This document shows, in pieces, positions 1 to 7,102 of a stretch of 64,000 nucleotides of DNA. Positions within the stretch are counted from its first letter, which is position 1. Every line of letters begins with the position of its first letter. The stretch is from positions 4,280-68,279 of the forward strand of contig CAWWAF010000006.1 of NCBI GenBank assembly GCA_963934795.1. Reading direction: 5' to 3'. This DNA is from UBA8438 sp963934795. Lineage in GTDB: Bacteria; Acidobacteriota; Vicinamibacteria; Vicinamibacterales; UBA8438. The notes under the pieces are model-generated. The model was given only the letters and a program-made list of their open reading frames with translations, did no database searches and was not told the origin of the DNA. The position numbers and the translations under genes are program-made.

Positions 1-1
1 C

Positions 2-667
2 GACAGTTTTGGGGTGGTTGATCCGGTCGCGGACGGTGACGCGCTACGGCGAAGCGTGGAGCAGGGCTTCCGTGCCATCAAGATCAAAATAGGCGTGGGT
101 GATCTGCCCTGGGATCTCGCGAACGTCGCATGGGTGCGCGACATCATCGGTCCAGACGTCCGGCTGATGGTGGACTACAACCAGTCGCTGACGGCCACCG
201 AGGCCGTCCGCCGCATCGACGCGCTGGCGCGATTCGACTTGGCCTGGATCGAGGAGCCGGTACCGGCGGAGGACCTGGCTGGACACGCGCGGGTTCGAGC
301 CGGCTCTCGTGTGCCGATCCAGACCGGCGAGAACTGGTGGTTTGGACACGACATGGCGCATGCGCTGGACGCCGGCGCGTGCGATTGCTGCATGCCGGAC
401 CTGATGAAGATCGGCGGGGTGACCGGTTGGGTGCGCTCGATGGGGCAAGCCGAGGCAGCCTCGGTGCCGGTCTCGAGCCATCTGTTCATTGAAGCCAGTG
501 CCCATGTGCTGCCAGTGACACCCGGGGCGCAGTATCTGGAGTACCTGGACCTGGCTGGTGCAGTGCTCGCCACGCCTTCGATGCCTGTCGATGGCACGGT
601 CACGGCGCAGGGACCTGGGCTGGGCATGGCGTGGGACGAGGCGGCGGTGCGTCGCTACGCGTTCTAG
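2..667 (+). CDS. Mandelate racemase/muconate lactonizing enzyme family protein (5' truncated by window edge)
   Basis: The reading frame enters from the left edge, so only the C-terminal barrel of about 222 residues is visible. It belongs to the enolase superfamily, which abstracts a proton alpha to a carboxylate using a divalent metal. Visible landmarks in order are a KIK motif (KxK base), MVDYNQ and WIEEP and QTGEN (the three acidic metal-ligand positions), DLMKIGG, and SSHLF with a later Glu (EYLD), which match the His and Glu positions of the mandelate racemase subgroup. The conserved residues suggest an active acid-sugar dehydratase or racemase; the substrate cannot be read. Its stop overlaps the convergent downstream gene by 4 nt. 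A GTG at 14 is an internal codon, not the start. Confidence 0.9.
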   Translation, partial: DSFGVVDPVADGDALRRSVEQGFRAIKIKIGVGDLPWDLANVAWVRDIIGPDVRLMVDYNQSLTATEAVRRIDALARFDLAWIEEPVPAEDLAGHARVRAGSRVPIQTGENWWFGHDMAHALDAGACDCCMPDLMKIGGVTGWVRSMGQAEAASVPVSSHLFIEASAHVLPVTPGAQYLEYLDLAGAVLATPSMPVDGTVTAQGPGLGMAWDEAAVRRYAF

Positions 668-1125
668 TCTCGTCCGTCGCCTGGTGTGCGCGACACCTCG
701 GCTGAGCCCGAGGCCCGCGCCGCGAGAAATACCGCAATCAGCAGACTGGTAGCCCCGATCGGCGCCAAGATGATGCCGGGACCAGGGTCACCGCCATAGA
801 CGCGGAGGCCACCGGCGAAGAACCCACCAGGGAGCAGCACGCTCGCGCCGATGAGGCACCACGAGGTTCGGAGCCTGCCCAGCGCGTCCAAGCTCGGCAG
901 GTGCGGAAGGGACAGCGCGAACGCGATGTGGACGAGTCCCAACAACGCCCCGTGCGCATGCGCCAGGGTCCACATGAGCCGTCGCGTCTCGTTGTGCGCG
1001 TCGAGATAGAGGCCTGCTTTGAACCCGTGCAGCAGTTCCAACGCGAGACCGAGCATCAGGAAGCCGAAGAGCGACCACCAGCCAAGCCGAAGGTGACGTC
1101 GGGTGTAGTTCATGGCGCGAGTCAC
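664..1125 (-). CDS. Small polytopic membrane protein downstream of octahaem cytochrome
   Basis: This 153-aa protein has about four hydrophobic segments with charged linkers (an N-terminal Arg-rich stretch, then WWSLFGFLMLG, HGALLGLVHIAF, ASVLLPGGFF and TSLLIAVFLAARA) and no recognised enzymatic motif. Two closely spaced His in the HAHG stretch sit in a membrane segment and could bind haem or a quinone site, but that is inference. The GTG start lies 2 nt after the stop of the octahaem cytochrome gene with a purine-rich AGAGAG upstream, so the two are probably co-transcribed; the protein may be a membrane partner of that cytochrome. An in-frame ATG at 1113 is an alternative start. I do not recognise the family. 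Confidence 0.75.
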   Translation of the reverse strand: MTRAMNYTRRHLRLGWWSLFGFLMLGLALELLHGFKAGLYLDAHNETRRLMWTLAHAHGALLGLVHIAFALSLPHLPSLDALGRLRTSWCLIGASVLLPGGFFAGGLRVYGGDPGPGIILAPIGATSLLIAVFLAARASGSAEVSRTPGDGRD

Positions 1126-1127
1126 GA

Positions 1128-3137
1128 CTACTCTCTGAGGAACAGGCCACGCTGATCCCGTTGATCGAAGAGTCGCCGCATGGCCTCCACTCGAGGCAGG
1201 CCTTCGGGGCCGACCAGCAGTTCGGGGTCGCGTCGTTGCCTGGCGCGTGGATCAGCACGCCAGGCCTGTATCAGGCGTACCGCGACGTCGACGCGCTCCG
1301 CTTCGGGGGCCACGAAATCATACGAAAGACCGGAGTACCCGGGCAAGCTCCGAAGTGAGCGCGCCGCAATAAACCGCACCGCTTCGTACTGATCGCCCAG
1401 CGCCTCCGCCAGATGGGGCGTCATCCAGCTTGTTCCCGACGCGTCCTGGGCCGGGCCCCACCCCATCGCGTCTGCGGTGATCGCTCGCAGGCCGGCGTCG
1501 CCCCGCAGCATCCATAGCACGCCGGCGGCGACGGTACGGTCGTCGTCGTCCAGCGATGGCGCCGGTGTGTCATACCACTCGTCGAGACGGTCCGCCGTCC
1601 ACGCGACCGTCTTGTCCAGGTGGCAGAGGTTGCACGCGTTCGGGCGGCCCAATGCCACGGACTCCGTGGCGGACGGGCTGCTGACCGTGTGGCTCCGCAT
1701 CGTCTTCAAGAGCCCGTAGCTGGTGTACGGCATGTGGCAGTTGTAGCAGCGACTCCCGGTCGAGCCGGTCGCGTGCCGGGTATGCGCGGTGACCTGGTCG
1801 GCCATCGGTTCGTGACACTGCAGGCACGCCTGGTCCCCTTGCCCGTTCGTCGACACCTGGTGGGTGTCCGCCCATTCCTCGATCGAGCGGGTATCTTCGC
1901 CCGGTTTGTGCATGTCGTGACAGGAGAAGCAACTCAGCGTGCGGTCCGCGTGCGTGGCGTCCCTGAAGCATGGGGAGTCCAGGAGTCCGTTGTACTCCCG
2001 TCCGGATACGCGAATCATGCCATCAGGCCAGAACGAACCTCGCACAAATTCAGGGTCCGCCTCGATAAGGGCGGACATCGCCGCGGACGTACCGTCGAGC
2101 GAGGGTTGCGCGACGAACCGATTGTCTCGGAGCTCATCTCCCGGTCGGTACGGCAATCCGGCGACATTGGCACGTCGTTCGCCGGCCTGGTCGTAGAACT
2201 CCCACACGCTGTGACATTGCCCGCACACCTGCGACGATCGCTGTGGATCGAGTCTGGTCGGCAACACGATGGTCGGGTCGCCGTCCGGTTCGCCATCCTG
2301 CCGCTGACCAAGGTGCCTTGCATACCGCCGAAGAGGATTTCGGTTTGCTTCGACGTGAGCCTGTCCGGGGCCATGACACGACTCGCACGAGATGCCGAAT
2401 TCGGCCACCGTGGTGTCCATGGTCTGGGAGTCGAACGGTTCAGAACGGTATGGTGTGTCAATCGCGGTCTTGCCCTGTGTGGTGTGACACGCGATACAAA
2501 TCGCGTTCCAGTGGCCGTTCAACATTGCCAGTGTTTGTCCCGGCGGATGCAGCACCAACGCGCTGCGGGGGACCCATCGCTGTTCCTTCAGCAGATAGGC
2601 CGCCGGCAGGACGTTGAGGGCTCGGTTTCGACCTGTCGCATACCAGTAGACGTTCTGGTGATGAGACCCCGTGATCATGACCACCTGGCGCCTGATTCGC
2701 GGGCGGGCGTCCGGGGCACCCTCCCATCCGGGGTCGTCGAACTCAGCCCAGAAGTCGTTACCGTCACGGCTCAGGAGCATCGGGGCGCCATGGGCATCCT
2801 CGACTCGCACGTCGTCGAAGTCGGCCCGTACGGTCTCGGGGGTCGGCACCTGCGTCATCGTGCGATGGAACGAGCCGTACCAGCTCGCGTACTCCGTCGG
2901 ATGGCACGCCTGGCACGTGTCTGAGGACACGTACCCGTCCGCGTCGAGCTCAACAGGGCGGTTGGTGATCTGGGACTCGGGAACCGGGCGGTCAAGCGAG
3001 AAGACGGCTGTGAGCCCCAGGGCGGCGGCGGCAGCCAGGAGCAGCAAGATTGGGAGGTCGGTCCGGATGCGATGCGCGAAGGTTGGGGCGGCGGGGTCGC
3101 GAGGCGACTCCTGTCGACGTCCGCGTCGTGCGGTCAT
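1128..3137 (-). CDS. Octahaem c-type cytochrome (cytochrome c554-like) with HEAT-like C-terminus
   Basis: The 669-aa protein has an N-terminal membrane anchor (about residues 28-47) and eight CxxCH haem-binding motifs (CQACH near residue 75, then CIACH, CESCH, CGQCH, CFSCH, CLQCH, CYNCH, CNLCH). The first is in a CHPTEYASW context typical of the cytochrome c554/c' family. The last ~150 residues are alpha-helical and HEAT-like. It probably carries electrons in the periplasm; a nitrite-, hydroxylamine- or tetrathionate-type reductase role is possible but not shown. I chose the ATG at 3137, just before the anchor; the frame stays open to 3386 but that extension looks non-coding and runs toward the neighbouring gene. 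It is followed by a small membrane protein in the same operon. Confidence 0.88.
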   Translation of the reverse strand: MTARRGRRQESPRDPAAPTFAHRIRTDLPILLLLAAAAALGLTAVFSLDRPVPESQITNRPVELDADGYVSSDTCQACHPTEYASWYGSFHRTMTQVPTPETVRADFDDVRVEDAHGAPMLLSRDGNDFWAEFDDPGWEGAPDARPRIRRQVVMITGSHHQNVYWYATGRNRALNVLPAAYLLKEQRWVPRSALVLHPPGQTLAMLNGHWNAICIACHTTQGKTAIDTPYRSEPFDSQTMDTTVAEFGISCESCHGPGQAHVEANRNPLRRYARHLGQRQDGEPDGDPTIVLPTRLDPQRSSQVCGQCHSVWEFYDQAGERRANVAGLPYRPGDELRDNRFVAQPSLDGTSAAMSALIEADPEFVRGSFWPDGMIRVSGREYNGLLDSPCFRDATHADRTLSCFSCHDMHKPGEDTRSIEEWADTHQVSTNGQGDQACLQCHEPMADQVTAHTRHATGSTGSRCYNCHMPYTSYGLLKTMRSHTVSSPSATESVALGRPNACNLCHLDKTVAWTADRLDEWYDTPAPSLDDDDRTVAAGVLWMLRGDAGLRAITADAMGWGPAQDASGTSWMTPHLAEALGDQYEAVRFIAARSLRSLPGYSGLSYDFVAPEAERVDVAVRLIQAWRADPRARQRRDPELLVGPEGLPRVEAMRRLFDQRDQRGLFLRE

Positions 3138-3170
3138 GTCGTAAGGCCGGGAAGGGCACCTGGCTTGGGC

Positions 3171-3205
3171 CGCGACCGGGCGCGCAGACGCTGCGCCCGG
3201 TCGCG
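3171..3205 (-). terminator. Strong inverted repeat, possible terminator
   Basis: A perfect 13-bp inverted repeat (arms 3171-3183 and 3193-3205, 9-nt loop) lies 66 bp downstream of the stop of the endostatin-like gene and 34 bp upstream of the octahaem cytochrome start. It has no U-tract on the minus strand, so it may act as a weak or Rho-assisted terminator or as an mRNA-stabilising structure separating the two genes. Confidence 0.5.
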
Positions 3206-3270
3206 ACACACGTATTTGGCTCGTCAGCAATGCAGTGCGCGGATCTGCTGACCTGGATGAGGCGGTGACG

Positions 3271-3915
3271 TTAGTTACCCGCGAAGCAGTAGAAATAGCC
3301 GTTTCCGCCGGTCGCCTGGAGGTTCGCCTGGCTGCAGCCGCGCGAGCCGTGTGCCGAATTCCAGGAGGCCGGGTTGGCACCACCACCGGTCCGATCGAAA
3401 TGTCCGACCAGTGCGCTGCCGGCGCCGTCTGCGTTCGACGTCCAGTTACTGCAGGTGCTGTCGTCGCTGCCCGAGACCGCGGTCCCGTCCAAATAGGACC
3501 CCGTCAGAATATCGTGCTGGTTCGGGTCGTCACCCCGCCCGTTCGTCATGCCGCCCTTTTCATTCAGGACGCTTTCCTTCGTCAGCAGGTTCTCGAAGTG
3601 CAGCTGGTCGATGCTGCTGGCCACGACGTCGCCTGCGACGTTCTGCCACGGACCTGCGCCGATACGGTCACGCGCGTTGACGCCACCCGAACCGGTGGTG
3701 CTGAGATACGCGCGCCAGGTCTTGCCGCCGGCCCCGACCGCAGCCGCGAGTGACTGGCAGTGCGCGTCCGCGCCCGAAAGACCGCCGAGGTTGGCGCCGT
3801 CGCCGGATCCCACGCTACTGAGGAAGAAGGTCATGTCGGCGGCTTGTGCGAAGACCGGCGATACGCTCAGCCCAGAAATCAGCGCGGCGGCGCCGACAAG
3901 TTGAAAAATTCTCAT
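3271..3915 (-). CDS. Secreted endostatin-like (Leptospira Len/DUF1554-type) protein, copy 1
   Basis: This 214-aa protein has a clear signal peptide ending in VFAQA. The mature part carries the signature of the bacterial endostatin-like/C-type-lectin-like family known from Leptospira Len proteins: a beta strand FFLSS, GGLSGADAHCQ, WRAYLST, ARDRIGAGPW, GSYLDGT, CSNWTS and a C-terminal FYCF, with Cys spaced for disulfides. In Leptospira such proteins bind host extracellular matrix and factor H; in a free-living bacterium a polysaccharide- or matrix-binding role is inference. The start has AAGGAG 8 nt upstream. A second copy with a lipobox lies at 52129-52887. The name is based on motif memory; a fold search would be decisive. 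Confidence 0.75.
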   Translation of the reverse strand: MRIFQLVGAAALISGLSVSPVFAQAADMTFFLSSVGSGDGANLGGLSGADAHCQSLAAAVGAGGKTWRAYLSTTGSGGVNARDRIGAGPWQNVAGDVVASSIDQLHFENLLTKESVLNEKGGMTNGRGDDPNQHDILTGSYLDGTAVSGSDDSTCSNWTSNADGAGSALVGHFDRTGGGANPASWNSAHGSRGCSQANLQATGGNGYFYCFAGN

Positions 3916-4091
3916 GGTGGTGCTCCTTGGTCATGTGTCCCAAGCCAGGCGGTTCGGGGCGAAATTCACTAATTCGGAAGAGTATAGCGCGACGGCGGTG
4001 TCGACGGGGCTCGGGCGCCGACCGCCACCGGCGTTGCGTATACTGGTCCTCCGACCCGCGCACAGGTTGGCACAGGGAGGTCGTAGCCGGA

Positions 4092-4748
4092 ATGACTGCA
4101 GGAATCAGATACATCGTCACGTTGGTCGCACCGAAGGTATGCGCAGCTGGGCTCGTCCTGCTGGGCCTGGCGGCCTGCGCGCCGGCATCCGGGCAGACTC
4201 CCGGCGAACTCATGCGACAAGCGGAAACGGACTTTCTGGCTGGTCGTGTCGAAGAGTCGATGATCAACTTCGACCAGGTCGCGCAGCAGCGCCCTGACGT
4301 TGCGCCGCAGCTGTGGCAGCGCGGTATCGCGCTCTACTACACGGGGCGCTACCAAGAGTGCCGGGAGCAGTTCGAATCCCATCGGTTGGTCAATCCCGCC
4401 GATGTCGAGAATGCCGCGTGGCACTTTCTCTGTGTGGCCCGGTCTGATGGTGCGGACGCGGCCCTCGCTGCGTTGCTCCCGGTCGGGAGGGATGGGCGCT
4501 CGCCGATGCCTGAGATCTACGAGATGTTCGGTGGCCGAATGAGCCAGGAGGACGTACTCGCCGCGGCAGGTGACAATGCCCGGGGCCAGTTCTACGCCCA
4601 CCTCTACCTGGGGCTGTATCAGGAAGCGCTCGGCCAGATTGCGGGTGCCCGCGAGTTCATACTACTGGCCGCCGACGATCGGTTCGCCGCGGCCGGCGGG
4701 TACATGCACGGGGTCGCGGTCGTACATCGCGACCGACTGGAACCGTAG
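4092..4748 (+). CDS. TPR-containing lipoprotein
   Basis: This 218-aa protein starts with a lipoprotein signal (LLGLAAC lipobox) followed by tetratricopeptide-type helices: LMRQAETDFLAGRVEESMINF, LWQRGIALYYTGRYQEC and FYAHLYLGLYQEALG. TPR lipoproteins of this size resemble NlpI-like scaffolds that hold envelope enzymes together; the partner is unknown. The start is supported by GGGAGG about 12 nt upstream of ATG 4092. A TATACT at 4034-4039 could be its -10 element. The frame is open further upstream to 3846, but that part overlaps the divergent gene and lacks coding character. Confidence 0.8.
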   Translation: MTAGIRYIVTLVAPKVCAAGLVLLGLAACAPASGQTPGELMRQAETDFLAGRVEESMINFDQVAQQRPDVAPQLWQRGIALYYTGRYQECREQFESHRLVNPADVENAAWHFLCVARSDGADAALAALLPVGRDGRSPMPEIYEMFGGRMSQEDVLAAAGDNARGQFYAHLYLGLYQEALGQIAGAREFILLAADDRFAAAGGYMHGVAVVHRDRLEP

Positions 4749-4801
4749 CCCGGGGCGGCGTGTCCGACGCACCGCGGTGGGAGACGGGGCTCACGCCGCC
4801 G

Positions 4802-5911
4802 TCAACGCAATACTCGTATCCGGTGGGCTTCGCTATCGCCGACATACAATCCGCCGTCTGACGTGGCGAACACGCCGTGCGGCCGATTGAGTCGGCAGCG
4901 GAGCGGATCTGACTCCGGCCCGTCACCGCGTTCCCCGTTACCGAGTACGGTCGAAATGGTCCCGTCGGTGATGTCGACCATCCGTATGACGTGATTCTCC
5001 GTATCGGCGACGTACAGGAAACCGTCACGATAGGCCAGCCCTTTGGGACCGCCTAGGGTGGCTTGCGTCGCTGGTCCGCCGTCGCCGGTGTGGCCCGGTT
5101 CCCCGGTACCTGCCACATGATGCAGCGTCTCGGTGTCGAGCGCGATCCGGTAGATGGCGTTGCCCTCTCGCAGGGCCAGATACAGGTTGCCAGCCGGGTC
5201 GAGCGCCATCGCTCGCGGTCCGTTGAGTGGCGTGCCCGCGAGCGGCGCCCCGTCGGGGGTCGGTTCCCGCTCGCCGGTGCCGGCCCAGGTCTCGATGACT
5301 CCCGTGGCCGGGTCGACGCGTCGAATCCGATGGTTCCCGATGTCGCAGATGAGCAGGCGCCCCGCAGGGTCGAATGCAATGCTGTGGGGTTGGCGCAGTT
5401 GTGCCTCGCGGGCCAGTCCGCCATCGCCAGAGAAGCCCGCCTCGCCAGTGCCGGCCACCGTCAAGATGAGGCCGGTGCTGGCGTCGACCCGTCGTACGAC
5501 GTGGCTGTCCCGCTCAACAATGAACAGGTGCCCGTCGCGGTCGAACTGGATCTCGTGCGGCATGTTGAGCCGGGCCTCGGTCGCGGGACCACCGTCGCCG
5601 GCGTAGCCCCGCTGGCCATTGCCCGCGATGGTGGTCGTGCGCCCAGTGGTCAGGTCGAGTCGACGGATCCGCTGGTTGTCGAGATCGCAGAAATAGAGGG
5701 CACCATCCGGTCCGATGACGACGCCGTACGGATTGGCCACAGCGCCGTCCGAGAAGCCCGCCGTCCCGTTGCCGATGACGGTGGTCACCGTGGCCGCTCC
5801 GACCGGTTGCGCGAAACACAGGAGCGTGCCGGCCAGGATGAGCCAGCGGGTCGGTTCCGGGGCAGGTCTCGGCTGAGTCCAGCGAGATGACGACGGCTTC
5901 ACGATGTGCAT
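4802..5911 (-). CDS. Secreted NHL-repeat beta-propeller protein
   Basis: The 369-aa protein has a signal peptide (LILAGTLLCFAQPVGA) and about six NHL repeats. Each carries variants of a V(A/I)GxGxxGxxGDGGPAxxAxL linker followed by P-x-x-(I/M)-x-(F/L)-D-x-x-G-x-L-(Y/F)-(I/V)-x-(D/E) and H-x-(V/I)-R-(R/M)-V-D. The repeats suggest a six-bladed propeller in the periplasm or outside the cell, used for binding or as a lactonase-like scaffold. No catalytic set was identified. The ATG at 5911 is preferred; an in-frame GTG lies 12 nt upstream. The gene stands alone, convergent with the TPR lipoprotein gene. Confidence 0.85.
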   Translation of the reverse strand: MHIVKPSSSRWTQPRPAPEPTRWLILAGTLLCFAQPVGAATVTTVIGNGTAGFSDGAVANPYGVVIGPDGALYFCDLDNQRIRRLDLTTGRTTTIAGNGQRGYAGDGGPATEARLNMPHEIQFDRDGHLFIVERDSHVVRRVDASTGLILTVAGTGEAGFSGDGGLAREAQLRQPHSIAFDPAGRLLICDIGNHRIRRVDPATGVIETWAGTGEREPTPDGAPLAGTPLNGPRAMALDPAGNLYLALREGNAIYRIALDTETLHHVAGTGEPGHTGDGGPATQATLGGPKGLAYRDGFLYVADTENHVIRMVDITDGTISTVLGNGERGDGPESDPLRCRLNRPHGVFATSDGGLYVGDSEAHRIRVLR

Positions 5912-6031
5912 GACGTGTCTCACTTCAATCCTCGCCAGCGGCTCATACGCAGCGAACTTCTCGGGCGACGTGCGGCCTTGCAGGCCCCGTGTGCGAACGG
6001 ACGGCCGGCGATCGACACCTCGCCGACGACT

Positions 6032-6778
6032 CTAGAGCGCGTCGCGGATCGCGCGCGCCCGGCCTTCGAGGGCCAGCGCGTCGTCCGGGCGATTCATCCC
6101 ACGGAAGACGACGGCGTACTCCTGGAGGATGGTGAGCAGTTGGTCCTGATCGGGTTCTGCTTGATCCAACGTGAGGGCCAGCACCTCGCGGTACAGCGGC
6201 TCGGCGTCCCGGTGACGTCCTTCTCGCAGATACAAGCCCGCCAGCGCAGTCCGGAGAACCAGCACGTCCGGGTGACCCGGTCCGACCTCCCAGTCGAGGA
6301 TACCGAGGGCTCGCTGAAATAGCGGTTCCGCATCTTCAGACTGGTCGAGTACCGCATAGAACACCGCCAGGTCGGCGGCGAAACGCGCCACGCGAGGCGA
6401 CTCGGGTCCATCAATCCGTTCGAGGCGCGTCAGCGCCTCCTGATAGAGGGGTTCCGCCTCGGAATCTCGCGCCTGCGCGTGGTAGAAGTCGGCGAGGTTG
6501 CCCAGTGTGATGGCCAGACGCGGATCGGACGGCTCAAACTCGAGTGCGGCGTGTTCGGCGGCCACGAACCACTGCTCAGCGGCCTCGAAATCCTGGTCCT
6601 GGTACGCAAAGGCGGCCGCCTCCATGTACTGTTCCCAGCTTTGCGTTTGGCAACCGAGAACGCAGACCAGCAAGGTCATGACGACGAGTCGTCGTGTGGG
6701 GAGTCCGGCTCGCGCGCTCAGTGGGACCCCGTCGCGTGCGCGACCGCGCGAATTGGACGTGACCGGTTGGCGCACCAT
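6032..6778 (-). CDS. Kinesin-light-chain-type TPR lipoprotein
   Basis: This protein contains a lipobox (VLGC near residue 45) and then at least four 42-residue TPR units of the kinesin-light-chain type: AEQWFVAAEHAAL, SEAEPLYQEALTRLE, EDAEPLFQRALGIL and RDAEPLYREVLAL. It is probably an outer- or inner-membrane-anchored protein-interaction scaffold. A good TATAAT (6791-6796, minus strand) sits so close that an upstream in-frame GTG (6787) is unlikely, leaving ATG 6778 or ATG 6679; the latter gives the more compact lipoprotein signal. It is divergent from the PQQ operon that starts at 6890. Confidence 0.8.
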   Translation of the reverse strand: MVRQPVTSNSRGRARDGVPLSARAGLPTRRLVVMTLLVCVLGCQTQSWEQYMEAAAFAYQDQDFEAAEQWFVAAEHAALEFEPSDPRLAITLGNLADFYHAQARDSEAEPLYQEALTRLERIDGPESPRVARFAADLAVFYAVLDQSEDAEPLFQRALGILDWEVGPGHPDVLVLRTALAGLYLREGRHRDAEPLYREVLALTLDQAEPDQDQLLTILQEYAVVFRGMNRPDDALALEGRARAIRDAL

Positions 6779-6790
6779 GACAGGCACCGG

Positions 6791-6796
6791 ATTATA
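6791..6796 (-). promoter_or_regulatory. TATAAT -10 box just upstream of TPR lipoprotein
   Basis: A consensus TATAAT on the minus strand ends 12 nt before ATG 6778 and only 3 nt before GTG 6787. It implies a very short or absent 5' leader and decides against the GTG start. No clear -35 hexamer is seen. Confidence 0.45.
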
Positions 6797-6889
6797 GCGC
6801 GCAAGACCTGAGCCTTTCCCGATGGACGCCCCAGGTATAGACTGCGACCAGCGATTCGACGTCCACGGTGGAGCGTGGAGGAGGGGCCA

Positions 6890-7102
6890 ATGTCCAGTAT
6901 CGCCTCACATGAATTGCAAGACGAATTTGCACTCCATTTCGACGTGGGTTTGATACCACTGGGCTCCGGTCGGACCGATCGCGGCCGGGCAGTGCTGATG
7001 ATGCGCGCGAAGAGCGTCATCACGCCGGGGCTCGATCTCGAAGCCCGGCTCGTCAATGACGCGGAAGCAATGCGGGACCGGATCGCGGCCAGAGGAGCAT
7101 GA
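6890..7102 (+). CDS. 70-aa protein of unknown function, translationally coupled to PQQ dehydrogenase
   Basis: This short frame starts at ATG 6890 with a strong Shine-Dalgarno region (GGAGGAGGGG, 6878-6887), and its TGA overlaps the ATG of the PQQ dehydrogenase (ATGA at 7099-7102). The 70 residues have no signal peptide or membrane segment; they are mixed, with a central LIPLGSGRTDRGRAVLMMR and an acidic helical end (LDLEARLVNDAEAMRDRIA). The RBS and stop/start overlap are strong signs that it is really translated and coupled to the downstream enzyme. It would be cytoplasmic while its neighbours are exported. I do not recognise a family; regulatory or chaperone-like roles are speculation. Confidence 0.65.
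   Translation: MSSIASHELQDEFALHFDVGLIPLGSGRTDRGRAVLMMRAKSVITPGLDLEARLVNDAEAMRDRIAARGA

Noticed and set aside
1620..2924. 434-codon plus-strand frame inside the octahaem cytochrome gene
   Set aside because: Val/Arg-rich shadow without motifs; the minus strand encodes eight haem sites.
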